Assembly: GCA_963971225.1 (NCBI GenBank)
Contig: OZ020270.1
Location: 29,263,123-29,327,122, forward strand
DNA: 64,000 nt
DNA from: Melieria omissa
Lineage: Eukaryota > Arthropoda > Insecta > Diptera > Ulidiidae
Direction: 5' to 3'
Part shown: positions 50,674-62,207 of the stretch, one piece after another
Layout: every line of letters begins with the position of its first letter
How positions within the stretch are numbered: position 1 is the stretch's first letter
The notes under the pieces: model-generated
Databases searched by the model: none
Told to the model about the DNA's origin: nothing
Seen by the model: only the letters and a program-made list of their open reading frames with translations
Program-made: the position numbers and the translations under genes

Positions 50674-51820
50674 CCCTGCCGGCAACTCAATTAACTTTTA
50701 ACGCACTTTAATCTAACTAATTCTCAACTAGTTGTGGTTGATAGTTGGATTATTTTCAATGGAGCCAACTGACTATTTTAACATGGCGATGGCCTAGGCA
50801 GTAGTCAATTGTCCGACTCTGCATGACTTTTCAACTAACTTAAAGTTAGTTATTTAAAAGTTAGTTCAAAGTTATCTAATTTGTGGTTAGCTATAAACTA
50901 ATTACATTTCAGTTAGCTTCAAGTTGACTTTATTTAAATCAGCTATAACTCAACTATTAGTTAATACGTCTTTATCCATAAAAATGGATATTTCTATGAT
51001 TGTTTTGTAAATTTAAAATTTTTGTATTTCCTTTTTTATTTGAAAAATGTTTAAATACCTAACAACTCTTGAAAACACTTGCGAGATGGCCTATTTTTAA
51101 AATACCAATCACCGATTTTTTCTTTTAATGCATTTTTTGTTGGACAATTTTTTCGGAACAATTTTCTTGGACACAAATATTTTCAATATAAATTCCGTTT
51201 TGGCTCTGCACATTAGCAGAGGAACAACCCTTACCAACATTACATGAATTTAATTTATTTGAATACGAATCCATTTCCTTTTCCAAAAGCCTTCTTAACT
51301 TTCTTTTGCTTGCACCTCTCATTTTGGCTTAGCTTAAATAATGAAAATTAAAGCAATCACTTGAAATAATTATATAAAATTGTTTAACAATTCACGTTTT
51401 TTAATTTAGTTTTACACTTAGATTTCAATTAATTTTATTTCGATGGACTGCGACCGCACGCACGAGGCTAAAGCACTGATTATGATTTCATAATGCACGA
51501 AAGAAAATGACAAATATGTTAAATAAAATTCCAAAGAGCAAAAAAACAAACAACAATTAACTGTTTTTTTTAATTTCTATGCCACAGACGCATTAAATTT
51601 GGGTGGGTTCTGCATTACTTTGCAGTTAGCTTATAGTTAGTGACATAAAATCGCATAAGAACAAATAGCAATTAACTGTTCTTTAAAATATGCCAAAAAG
51701 CAAAAGTTGCATTGTTTTTTGGGAAGTTCTGCATTACTTTGTAGTTAGCTTATAGTTAGGTCATGAAAGTTAACTAGAAGTGAGTTATTTTTGTAGTCGA
51801 CTACCGAGTTGCTTGCAGGG
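50674..51820. mobile_element. inserted sequence in the hAT 5' region
   Basis: CCCTGCCGGCAACTC (50674) and inverted CCCTGCAAGCAACTC (51820) are its ends. The interior is dense in AGTTAGTT/AACTAACT motifs. No target duplication is evident. A minus-strand 65-codon frame (51125-51322, MRGASKRKLRRLLEKEMDSY) may be the start of an element-encoded protein that I do not recognise. Confidence 0.45.
51545..51757. repeat. diverged tandem duplication, about 116 bp
   Basis: CAATTAACTGTT...TTCTGCATTACTTTGCAGTTAGCTTATAGTTAG occurs twice (key words at 51554/51669 for CAATTAACTGTT and about 51608/51725 for TTCTGCATTACTTTG). It lies near the right end of the inserted sequence. Confidence 0.65.
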
Positions 51821-53540
51821 AATCGTTCGATTTTGGGCTTCAACTTCAAAAGGGCACGGCCAGGTAGAACCACTTATTTCTGCGTTTCTTATACGATTAA
51901 GTTGCAAGAATTGTCGCCGCAAATGAATACGAGCCTTACATTCCATATGATGCAAGTGTTGCCATTCCCTAATTATATTTGTGTGGACTTTGTGGATCGT
52001 TTCAATTTGAAGTTCAAGTTCAAGGACAGTTCAAGTGCACACCAGAATTTGAACACACACGCCGCACACACGACACTCACACACACGCAAAGACAGAGAG
52101 AGCAGAGAAGCTGATATTGCGGGAGTTGCAGTGATAGACGCCGTTCCAAGGGAAAGCGAAAATTGTATTGAAATTTCTAAAAGAACTAAACAAATAATAA
52201 TAAAGTTTTAATAAAAGAAGTGGTAAAGCCTTCAACAAGAATCCTGTGAAAAAAATGCTATTATAGAAAATGCAAATCGTAGAAAAGTTACATTATTAAC
52301 ATGTGATGGTTATCAACAATCCACTTATTCAAGCCTAATGAATACTTACTCTCGCACAAAATCCATTAATATCGATAAGCAAGAGATATGCATCTGTCAA
52401 ACGCATTCGGTTTGTTATTTGAGGTTATGTATAAAAAACGATAGACGGAAAGATGGGTCAAGAGCATGGAGCAAAGTGGAGCGAACTGACAAGTGACTCT
52501 TAAATGCACAAAGATAGGAACTCATAGCGTTACCACCGTAGTGCTGCGGTCGCTGAGTTCTACGAATGTGATTGGTCGCGAAGCGCGCGCATGTTTTAAA
52601 ACTCAAATCATCGGCAAAGCACTTTTCATATTTTTATTACACCGTAATGTATCACAATGTTGTGGCCACGAGAAAATATCGTCAGTGACGTAAGAATATG
52701 TACGCAAATTTGCGTAAATAAGGAAATAAAGCATTAAAATTGTAAAAAATTATCTGCAAAATTATAACAGGACTCGATTTACGTAGTTTGTATGTATGGG
52801 GACCATATAAAACGAGGGGCGGGAGGGGGGGGCGGCGAATTTTTTTTTGTCCCGGGCGCTCAATTTTCTAGGTACGCCACTGAGAATTACAAAATTATCA
52901 AACGTGGTAAATGTAGATTTTTTCTCAACTCATCTCAAGTCATACTCAAGTTGATAGCAAACATTTGAGAAATTGTAATAATGCTGGAAAACAATTTGAT
53001 ATCAAAGGGTTTCTCAAAGGTTTGAGATTTTTTTGTTCAGTGTTTATTGGGTAGAAAGGATCAGTTGAGAATAAATTTCTGAACGTCACACATTTTTTAA
53101 ATGTTGGATTTCTTTCACATAGCTGATGTGTTATGCTTTTTAAAATAGGTCTTTTTCGTAATTCTATTAGTTAGTTTAGTTTAGTTTTAAATATGTCATA
53201 ACTGAAAACAAACTGGAATTTTGTAGTTGGGATTTTATGACATACAAATACGTGTCACTTGAATTTTTCGTCCTAAGAATTTTATGTTAGTATATGTATA
53301 CATATACACTGCGGGACACTTGATTACCCTCACTTTACTTTGTTAGCTAAGATTTTTGTTATGAAGTCAAAAACTTGTTTTCAATGTCAAAATTTTCTGG
53401 ATACGTAGTTACATGTGTTCCTGTTTTTGAACTGCAAAAATTTTATGCAAATTGATGATGAACCACATTTTTGCCCTTTTAAGCCTATTTCAAGTGGGAC
53501 ATTTGATTACCCTCACCAAAAGAAAACAAAGAAAAAAGGG

Positions 53541-54079
53541 TACAGTGGACGACAGGTATAACGAACTTCCCATTTAACGAATTTTCGATTTAACGTACGG
53601 CCAAATTTTTTCCATTGATGGTTCTATATTACGACCAAAAGTGAAAATCGCTATTCGACATAACGAATATTTATGTTGTTTTTGTTACTTGTTGTAACAA
53701 TGAATATTTGGTTTCGTCATGTGAACGGTACCTCAATTGTTTTTGTTTTTGTTACGTTGAAACTTTCAAGCTCACGTCAAGTTGCCAACATTTTCAAATT
53801 CTGTATGATGCATTGTTGATAATTTTCACAGGATTTGTTTTGCGTTCGGTCGGCTTTTTTCTTTTAAAAACTAAAATTTCAATAATCAATCAAGAGAAAT
53901 TGCCAAACAGAAATGTTACTTGCAACACAAGTAGACGACCGCTCAACTGTTTTTAATTCCGCCTGGGGTCAAATAAACCCCAAGGGACAGGCAGAAAAAA
54001 AATTCATTCGATTTAACGAATTTTTCGATTTAACATATTGGGGTTACAACATTAGATTCGTTGTATTGGACGTCCACCG
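53541..54079. mobile_element. pogo-like MITE
   Basis: CAGTGGACGACAGGTATAAC and inverted CGGTGGACGTCCAATACAAC, TA flanks (53539-53540, 54080-54081). Inner ATTTAACGAATTTTTCGATT motifs recur near both ends. CAGTGGACG...TATAACGAA is a familiar pogo/Tigger terminus. 539 bp. Confidence 0.75.
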
Positions 54080-54126
54080 TAGTTCTTCATTAAATTCATT
54101 AATTTTTTATTACTAATATTTTGTAG

Positions 54127-55666
54127 ATAGATAGATAGATAAATCCTTTATTAATTTTCATTTCTCTTATAATTATAGAACAATTCATACAATTTCTTAT
54201 AATATAGCTATATATATGAACGAAAATTTATAAACAAAGGATATACAACATTGCCCCTCAGGTCGTCTGTCGGCAAACTTAGCATACATACATTATTTTT
54301 TATTTACTTATTTTTAGCTTAACTATATTCATTTACAATTAGTCTTCTATATCTCAGAGCGCCCGTGACAAACCATACTAAACTATTCCATCCACCAGAC
54401 CCGATACCATTCAAGCTGTTATTTACTTCTCCTCTTGGTCTAAGTAGAATTGTCCAAAGTACCGAAATCGGATTTCTTTCAATATTGTGCACCTTCCAAG
54501 AAAGTGTGCCAAGTCCTCTAATTCGTTTAAATTACAGAGAGTGCAGTTTAAATTTTTGTGGCCTCCGAGGTAAATAAGGTCACATCTAGACTTCAATATC
54601 CAAGAGATTTTATAGTTTTCTACCATGTCATTGAAATAACTTTTACCAATATTGTGTATACTCGTGAGCTATTCATAGCTCTTTCCCACAATTTTTGTTT
54701 ATTCGTCAGATTCACATTTGATAGCAATAAGTCTATATTGGCACTCCACAATCTCCTCTCTGCAATATCATAAACTAGATTCATATTACATTTTTCCCTA
54801 AGTCTTCAGGACTTTGCCTTTGCCCAAAAGATTTGTCTTCGTAGGATTATTTTTGAAAGTCTGTGTGGTAATCTTTTAGCGTCGTAGTCAAATAAAGTCT
54901 TGTATATATACCTAAGGTGGAGTTGCAACGTATACAAATGACAATTTGAAAGGCCCGATTCCAATAAAATACAGTACGCTGGTGTATTGGTTGGTAGATG
55001 CAAAATTCTTTTTAAAAAGTAGAACTGAGTTTTATCAACCTCTTCAAACTGTACGAAACCCCATACTTGTGCAGCGTAACTTTGTATCGCTCTTGTTACT
55101 GCCAGAAACAAGCTCCATTTTGTCGATAATTTTATTTTGTCTTTGGCCAAAAACGAACGCCACGTAGCGTTTATACTGTTTTTAGCCAAATTACCTCTGT
55201 TTAAAACATGTTTCTTGAAACTTACACCTAAATAACTATATTCTGTCGTAATTGGTATCTGTACTCCGTTAAACGTCCATTTCTCTCTTTCTGCCAACCT
55301 ACCGCCTTGCCTGAAAACCATTATAGCTGACTTTGCCAAGTTTACTTGCATATTCCACATGCTACAATACTTTTCAAGATTCCAAATCATTTTTTGCAGT
55401 TCATTCACATCGTCAACTAACAGAACTATGTCATCGGCATATAGGAGAAGTCTTATGTTTATGTCTTCAATCCAAATACCACCTTCCAAGCTGTTATGTA
55501 AATCATTCAGATATATCGAAGATAGTAAGGGCGACATCAGACAACCTTGTTTCACTCCTGACGAAATATTAAATTTTTCCGAAATTTCATCCCCTGTCCA
55601 TATCACAGAGTCCGTATTTTTGTATATGTTTTCGATGAAATTTACCACTCTTGTTGAAATGCCTAA
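54127..55666 (-). mobile_element. non-LTR retrotransposon (LINE), 5'-truncated
   Basis: Minus-strand LINE ending in a short (TCTA)n tail (TAGATAGATAGATAGATAAA on the plus strand at 54126). The 5' side stops at 55666, where a Harbinger MITE follows. A microsatellite tail in place of poly(A) suggests the CR1/L2 side of the LINE tree, but the clade is not certain. Confidence 0.75.
54423..55666 (-). pseudogene. LINE reverse transcriptase, C-terminal part
   Basis: Open from the truncation to 54806: FNISSGVKQGCLMSPLLSSI and YADDIVLLVDDVNELQKMI are the reverse transcriptase core (YADD catalytic Asp pair), then YSYLGVSF and the thumb. A break between about 54626 and 54806 shifts the frame. The last part holds a CCHC-like knuckle CTLCNLNELEDLAHFLGRC. 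Endonuclease and N-terminal RT motifs are missing. Confidence 0.82.
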
Positions 55667-56267
55667 GGGCCGTTTTCTCATCATCAACTTTAAAAATCAC
55701 TTTAACGGGCCGATAAACGCATTTTCGTTTTCTCATCTGCCCGTTAAGCTATCCTCCCGATAAAATTTACCGGGAGGATTGAGTGCCTGTTAAACTTTAA
55801 AGTGAACTTTAAGTGAAAGTGGTGCCAAGTACATGCATATGTTTGTTTGCAAACAAAAAACGGCTGAATTAAATTACAATTTGAAATGAAATTTGAATTT
55901 GAGATCTTTCGGTATGGAAAATAGGCGTGTTTCTTAAATTCATGCACTGGAAGAGGCTTTTGAAGGTACGGAGTCGCAAAATGCGGCAAATATAACATAT
56001 AACAGCCAATTGGACTATTTCACTGCTTTGCACTGCTGACAAGTGCAATCGCTGCTGGGCCGCCACCTGTGCGATACGTCTCGCTCTTCTGCGCTGCAAG
56101 TTCCAGCTTGGACTTACGCTTCAACACTGTCAGACCAGTGTTGCCAAAAAATCAGACTTGTTAAATTTATATTTATCAGGACGATGAGAAAACGAAAATA
56201 TTTACCGGGCACTTTAAAGTGACCTTTAGCTAAAGGTCACTTTAACGGGAAGATGAGAAAACGGCCC
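55667..56267. mobile_element. Harbinger-type MITE at a LINE/DD37E junction
   Basis: GGGCCGTTTTCTCATC and its inverted copy, TAA on both sides (55664-55666, 56268-56270). Subterminal CACTTTAACGGG motifs recur in both halves. 601 bp. It sits exactly between the LINE truncation point and the DD37E coding remnant. Confidence 0.78.
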
Positions 56268-57817
56268 TAAGCATTGCAAGGGAAAGCAAAGCGAGCGTAG
56301 TGACGGTTTATAATGTTATAAACAACTACAACGTGGGAAACTCCATCTACAGAGCCGAAGAATCAGGCAGAAAAAAGGGTCCAATAACCCAGAAGTGCTG
56401 AAGAGGCTTGTTAGCACATATCGGAATAAACCCACGAGGGCGACTTGAGATGTTGCTGCATAAGGCACATCGTAAGCGAAGTCAAGGGTTAAGTACCTAC
56501 GAACAGCAGAAAGTGCCTGACCGGTCGGAAGCAAAAGAAAAAATAGGGAAGACGCGGGCTCGAAAACTGTATGACGATTACGTAACCAAGTTCGATTGCG
56601 TGATTCTCGATGATGAAACCTACTCTTAGGTGGACTTCAAGCAGTTGCCTGGGAATGCCTATTTCACTCAAAACAATAAGAATGGAACACAAAGAAAGTA
56701 CTCCGAAGTGAAATACACCAAATTTCCAAAACGCTTCATGGATTGGCAAGCTATTTGCACCTGTGGTCTACGGAGCAAGGCGTTCATTACGACAGGAACA
56801 ATAAACTCTAGAATTTATATAAAAGAATGTATGCAAAAACGCCTTCTACCATTTATTGAATAGCACAAACAGACATGGGGGTTTTGCACTAAAATCCACT
56901 ACCACTAGAGGTCTGCTGGGAAATTTTCCATTATCCACTAAATAAATTTTAGTGGTAGCTGAATTTTTTCCACTAATCACTGATCTTTATTTAGTGGTAG
57001 TGCCATTTTTTTCCACTAATTTTTTTTTAGTGGTACTTTTTACCACTGCCACTGCCATTAAATTCAGTGATTAGTGGAAGAAATTCAGCTACCACTAAAA
57101 TTTATTTAGTGGTAATAAAAAGCATAGTGCACTATGACTTTAGTGCAAAACCCCGATGTCTAGTCTTGTTGAAAGCAAATAAGTTGTTTAAATAAAAAAT
57201 ATATTTTTGCGCATATCGTTGTTAGTGGTTTATTTAATGGTAATGGATGTCTTTGTTTAGTGCACTATGCTTTTCACTACCACTAAATAAATTTTAGTGG
57301 TAGCTGAACTTTTTCCACTAATCACTGATCTTTATTTAGTGGTAGTGCAATTTTCTTCCACTAATTTTTTTTAGTGGTACTTTTTACCACTGCCATTAAA
57401 TTCAGTGATTAGTGGAAAAAATTCAACTACCACTAAAATTTATTTAGTGGTAGTGAAAAGTATAGTGCACTATGAATTTAATGCAAAACCCCCATGTCTG
57501 AGCACAAAGAAGCAGTTTTGTTTTTGCCAGACCTAGCGACAAGCCACTACTCCAGGTCAACTATGGAATGGTGTGAAGGAAATTGTGTCACGGTGGTCCC
57601 AAAAGAGGCAAATCGTCCCAACTCCCTGGAACTTCGGCCTATTGAAAGATATTGGGCTGTAATGAAGCAAACTCTAAGAAAAACAAAGAAAGTTTGCAAA
57701 AATGATGTACAGTTCCAAAATCGATGGAAGCAAGCCTATGCAATAGTCACCAAAAGTACTGTCCAGTCTCTAACTAAGACCGCCAAGAAAAATATAAAAA
57801 AATGTTGCAACCACTAA
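56268..57817 (+). pseudogene. DD37E-type Tc1/mariner transposase, interrupted
   Basis: Reads LSIARESKASVVTVYNVINN at 56268 (HTH part), then CVILDDETYS (first catalytic Asp), GNAYFTQNNKNGTQRKYSEV and FITTGTINSRIYIKECMQKR. A 631-bp hAT MITE intervenes at 56870. The gene resumes HKEAVLFLPDLATSHYSRST (second Asp) and LELRPIERYWAVMKQTLRK (Glu). There are 37 residues between the second Asp and the Glu, the DD37E spacing first described in mosquitoes. A stop at 56626-56628 and another at the MITE junction inactivate it. No TIRs were recognised. Confidence 0.78.
56870..57500. mobile_element. hAT-type MITE with doubled internal hairpins
   Basis: CAGACATGGGGGTTTTGCAC and its inverted copy; perfect 8-bp TSD AGCACAAA (56862-56869, 57501-57508). 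The inside contains two long hairpins (about 56920-57140 and 57265-57475) built of TTTAGTGGTAGTG/CACTACCACTAAA arms. A diverged internal end (GTGCAAAACCCCGATGTCTAG, 57142) lies between, as if two MITEs were fused. Confidence 0.85.
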
Positions 57818-57954
57818 CTATATTTCATGAAATTTTTTTGTAAATTCGAGTTTAAGAAATGTATAATAAACTGCAGTTTATTTTAGTAAAATCAGACTAT
57901 TACTTTTTTTTAATGTATCCTTAAAAATTCTAAATTTTTTCTGGTTCACCTCTT

Positions 57955-58905
57955 AAGGGGTTACGCCACTGTAACCGCTCAAAAAATAGGCTTTTTTTGT
58001 GATTTTTTTTCCTCGCTTTCAAAAAGTTTGTAGAAGAAGTTATTCACAGGTGTTATTGGACACATATTAGACTTTATTTTGGAATTTTTTTGACACAGCA
58101 ATATCAACATATAGGGGGCTCCACTGCATCCTCCTAGGCTATGTTTTCCCTGCAGGGCTTCACGGCACGCAGCACTGAAGATGCAATTTTGAATCTGCGA
58201 CAAAATAAAAAATTCCTGTTAATCTAGAGGCTTTTTGCTAGAGAAGATCGGGTGGATTTTTAAAAATATTGATTTTTAAAATTTTGGCGGGAGTTTCAAA
58301 AAATTTTTTGATTTTTGAGGTAAAAAATGACATGTCTTTTGTTAATTAAAAATCAACAAATCGAGTTATCAAAAATTCCACACGATCTTCTCTAGATAAT
58401 GTTATTGTTAAGATCCAGTCAAAATTTTAAGTCAAAATATTGAAAATTGTTCGAGTTGTGCCGCGTGCCATTTGGAAAAATCGTGTTTCGAGAAAAACGC
58501 GTTCAAAGTTTTGGGAATGGTTTTCTATGGTCATAACTGAAAAATTCGAGATGCGAAAATTGTTTACCATTAGTCGGCAATGCCAGGGCCATAGAGCTGG
58601 CCTTCAAGGTTCAAAAATGCCTCATTCGCCTCCTTCCTGACTGATTTATTGAGCGCGCGCCTCTTTCGCCGCGTCGCTCAAAGCGGAAAAGTTCGCGGAA
58701 GCGAGAACGTCGCATACACCCGCTTCGGCATACGCGTGACGCGCTTGGCGGTAACCTCGTATTTCGCATAAAATTTTTTTATTTTATGCATAAAACGTTT
58801 TGTTTCTTATTCTATAGGGTTCAAACTATTTTTTAAGCCAATAAAAAAAAAATCGATTTTTTTTTTAATTTTACAGTGGCGTAAAAGTGTGTGTTAAGTG
58901 TGCTT
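57955..58905. repeat. inverted-repeat element, GTTACGCCACTGTAA ends
   Basis: GGTTACGCCACTGTAAC (about 57959) and inverted TTTTACAGTGGCGTAA (about 58871-58886) face each other about 900 bp apart. Between them is AT-rich DNA and one GC-rich patch with CpG-rich hexamers (58640-58760, e.g. GAGCGCGCGCCTC). Class unknown, target duplication not clear. Open frames here are not supported. Confidence 0.45.
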
Positions 58906-59055
58906 TTGTTGTTAAATTGCCTGCCATCTGCACAACTTTTACGTGTCAACCATCCCCAAACATTTTCGATTATGTTTAGGTAGAGAATGCAGGCCAATTT
59001 ATTTCATTAACATTCTCCGCTTCAAACCAATACTTCAAGCGACTGGCGGTGTGAA

Positions 59056-59759
59056 CAGTGTGCTTACTTCTACCACATATGTGGTAGATCTACCACAATT
59101 ATTTTTAAAATCAAGTTTCTACCACATCTACCACGGAGGGCTTAAAATCTACCACATTTTTGTGGAACATAAATTTTCTCTTAACCAACCTATTACTCCA
59201 AGTAAATTAGAGCTTTATGTTGTAAAATTTATGCTAGGGCTGCATTGAACATTGTAAGTGAAAATGTGCAAAAAAAACGTATACGGTAGCACTCTCATCA
59301 CTTCGGAAGCAGTGCACTACAAATAGTTGACAGTTTGACAATTGCTTTGGCGGCAGGTGCAATTAAAATGGAAAAATTTCTAAAAAAAATGAATAATTTT
59401 TGCCTTTATTTTTAGTAACGTTTAGTTTTTTAGAATATCGCATAGGGATGGCAATGCGCTTGGACGGGACGAAGTTTTACGGCGCGAAGTTGTACCTGCT
59501 GCTGAAATTTGCGAGTCCGAGCTTCCAAAAAAGAAAAAAATATAGTCAACAATACAAAAAAAAAAGAGAAGAAACCCGGCACAGGTTAAAGTGCATAGAA
59601 GAACGTAAAATACAATTAATGTACAAATACAATGAAATACAATAAATGTGCAAATGCAATAAAATACAATTAATGTACAATCTACCACATTTCATTCAAA
59701 TCTACCACATTTTTTTCACTGGGTCTACCACATAAATGGAAAATTAAGTAAGCACACTG
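59056..59759. mobile_element. hAT-type MITE (CAGTGTGCTTAC family), copy 2
   Basis: CAGTGTGCTTACTTCTACCA and inverted CAGTGTGCTTACTTAATTTT; perfect 8-bp TSD GGTGTGAA (59048-59055, 59760-59767). 704 bp. It serves as the uninterrupted reference for 27264-30228. CTACCACAT/ATGTGGTAG motifs are clustered near both ends. The 81-codon open frame inside is not supported as a gene. Confidence 0.88.
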
Positions 59760-60039
59760 GGTGTGAATGGCAGCGTTATCATGCTAGAGAATCTAGCGTT
59801 CCCCCCGAATATTTCGCCAAAGTTTACAAATTCAATTTATAATAGTTAAATAACGCCTTGAGCCGAGATTCCTGCCCACAACATAACTGAGAATGCTGCT
59901 GAATGACGCCGCGACAGAGATCGTTCAGATTTTCTTAGATCGTGAAAATAGTGTTGGAAGTCATTGGGTCCGTCCAAATTAAATTTCCTTTTTTTTTTAC
60001 TCCTGCTCCCAACTGAGATGAGCTCTCGCGAACTCTAAG

Positions 60040-60292
60040 CAAGGCACATTAATAAGGTAGTGGTGGCAACACAGGTGATTAAACTTTTTTCTTCTGATTT
60101 TCTTTTGATTTCTTCTGATTTTCTTTTGATTTTTCACGAATGGGCATACTAATTGTCAAAATGGTAAAAATGGCCGCCCGCCGCTGTGGGTTTTGATTTG
60201 ATTTGAACAATCAGCATGCCCAAAAGCACTAACAAAATGGGAATGGGAATTTTGTTTTTGCAGTAGTGCCATCACCTTATTAATACACCTTA
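60040..60292. mobile_element. P-like MITE, family E, copy 2
   Basis: CAAGGCACATTAATAAGGTA and inverted TAAGGTGTATTAATAAGGTG. AACTCTAAG flanks both sides (60031-60039, 60293-60301), i.e. an 8- or 9-bp TSD depending on where the end is drawn. It sits inside the Tc3-like transposase remnant. Confidence 0.75.
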
Positions 60293-60988
60293 AACTCTAA
60301 GCGTACCGTTTTGTGACGTCGCAGTAAACGTGTTTTTTTTTGCAGCCTTTTGCGTTTGATGTAAGGGCACTGCTTAATTCCTCTGCGGACAGTGCGGACA
60401 CTAGCTGTCTTCCCGGTTAGACTTCGTATGTGACCGCAGACGCAGAGGAATTGGACGCTTCACGAAGAATTGCTCTTCTCTCTCTAAGAGAAGTTGCTAT
60501 TGCGGTGCGACCTTTGCGGGTTTTGCCATAAGTGTTTTAAGAAAATGATTTACTACCCATGGATCGCGATCGATTCTGCGAGCGATTTCGCGATTACTTA
60601 TGTTTTCCTACTTGTACGCCGAAATTCGCCCCTTTCTGTTAAGGTTTTACCACGAACCATTGCTTCTGCCGTCTTTAAATTTCTCAAAAATGATATACCT
60701 AATAGTTTCGATTCAGTTTTTCAAATCGATTTACACTAATCCTACCTTCTAACACTTGTTACAGGTCTAAAACTGCAATGAGGGTAATCAAGTGTCTCAT
60801 TGGAATTAGGCTTAAAAGGGCAAACATGTCCATCCTCATTTTGCATACAATTTTTGCAGTTAAAAACCAGGAACACTTGTAACCACGTAACCAGAAAATT
60901 TTGACATAAAAAGAAAATGGTTTTAACTTCATAACAAAAATCTTAGCTAGCAAAGTAAAGTGAGGGTAATCAAGTGTCCCGCAGTGTA

Positions 60989-62207
60989 TGTATGTATGTA
61001 CATATCGCGCACCCACTACAAAAGTGACACAACCCAAAATTTTTAGTTTTTGAGGAAATGCTAAAAACTGTCTTTAAGCTGAATAAACATGTTTTTATTT
61101 ATTAAGTTAATAACGTATAGACCGTTTAGTAGAAAATCCCTACAGATTATTCTTTAGGATATGTTACAAATTTTTTTTTTTTATTTTACACTAGAAAATC
61201 CAAATTTTTGAGTTGTGACTCTTTTGATGATATTTTAATTTAATAATTACCGAATTATTTTAAGATATGTCACTTTTGCTGAATTTAATAATTTTAAATG
61301 ACAGTTAAAAGTTGAAAGAAAAATTTTGAAAATTCGAAATAAATTTTTTTATTTGAAAATATATACACCCATAGCTCACTTTGCGTCGTGGTTACGTTCC
61401 AAAAAGACACGACGCAAATTGAAACGACGCAAAGTGAATTGTGATTTTCTATAGCAAATCATGTAAAGATCGAAGATAGGTTCCAGGGTTACGAAAATAC
61501 TGCGTTTTAAAAAGATAATTGAACAAAGTAAACATTTAAAAAACAAAAATAATATACAATTTCATTACATACATACAAAAAACCAAAAAAACAAATTCAA
61601 TTAAAACAAAATAAAATATTCAATTAATTTATAAGAAAAAAATAAAAATGAATCACTGTCTGATGAGTCCATAGTGGCTTTTGTCGTAAGTCAGCTTTTT
61701 TTCACAAAAGTTAGAAAGGGAATCCCCGTATCGCCCCCTTCCCGAAATTGTTTGTTTGCGTTTGCCTGCATGTATGACTACGATTTGCCATACGAAATGA
61801 CAATCAAATGAGAACTGTAGAATTTGTGTCGAACGAACGATTTGACTACGTTTGACGACAAAACGAAAATGTCAACAAATGTCAAAATGTCTGGCAAATC
61901 GTTTGTCAATAGGGCAATTCGCGATAACGTGCAAATAGCTGGGCAAATGCACGTCATTTCAAATATTTGCCATCAAGACTGTGCACACTTTTTGAAATTT
62001 CATGTGAAATCGATTTGCAGCTGTTTTTGAAGAATAAATCAAGAAAAAGAGCATATTTGCGCCGTGGGAGCCTGCGAGAATAAAGAGCATGCATAAGTTA
62101 CTGCCGCGGAAGCCGAAAACAATTCACACCTCTAACTCCAGCGCTTCTTGCAAATAACACAAAATTGTACGAATCTCCTCCTCCTTCCACTTTTTATTTG
62201 GTTTTTC
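60989..62207. other. unassigned AT-rich DNA
   Basis: No coding region recognised. TTTGCGTCGTG and CACGACGCAAA near 61380-61425 form a small hairpin, with a third copy ACGACGCAAAGTG just after. Open frames here (e.g. 61824-62030) have no known similarity. Confidence 0.5.

Larger units (their letters stand above)
47403..52882 (-). mobile_element. complete hAT element with intact transposase frame
   Basis: TIR CAGTGGCGTACCTAGG (47403) and inverted copy ending 52882; perfect 8-bp TSD AGAATTAC (47395-47402, 52883-52890). Runs of G follow the left end and precede the right end. The 865-codon transposase frame is unbroken. About 2.6 kb lies 5' of the gene, of which 1.15 kb (50674-51820) looks like a separate insertion. 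A good candidate for a recently active element. Confidence 0.9.
47282..53050. repeat. dispersed repeat R, copy 2, split by the hAT element
   Basis: The outer parts 47283-47402 and 52883-53050 are continuous in copy 1 (13842-14188). They show where the hAT element inserted. Confidence 0.75.
58905..60740 (-). pseudogene. Tc3-like transposase, heavily decayed, with two MITEs
   Basis: Minus-strand pieces match a Tc3-type transposase: LTERGEFRRTSRKT and SIADPWVVNHFLKT (HTH region, 60660-60530), KFNLDGPNDFQHYFHDLRKS (first Asp region, near 59980), HSAAFSVMLWAGIS (59900). Past the 59056-59759 MITE comes NVWGWLTRK, the tail of the SPDLNIIENVWGWL catalytic Glu motif (near 58940). Many stops and frameshifts occur. 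It belongs to the 53307-60986 element. Confidence 0.72.
53307..60986 (-). mobile_element. Tc3-like element filled with nested elements
   Basis: Ends CACTGCGGGACACTTGATTA on both sides, identical for about 36 bp; TA at 53305-53306 and 60987-60988. Inner repeats GGGACATTTGATTACCCTCA (53497) and its inverted relative (about 60779-60800) give the IR/DR layout. The transposase remnant is at the right (58905-60740, minus). The rest is inserted DNA: pogo MITE, LINE, Harbinger MITE, DD37E element, hAT MITEs, P-like MITE. Confidence 0.85.

Noticed and set aside
53708..54116. Open frames in the pogo-like MITE
   Set aside because: Low-complexity translation with no DDE or HTH motif; the region is explained by TIR-bounded MITE sequence.
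59440..59460. ATAGGGATGGCAATGCG resembling the TIR of the 26-898 hAT element
   Set aside because: A single short match inside another MITE, absent from its sister copy (GGCGATGGCAATG); chance.
59400..59645. 81-codon frame inside the CAGTGTGCTTAC MITE
   Set aside because: The sister copy at 29.9 kb has a broken frame and the composition follows a low-complexity (AC/TA) tail; not a gene.
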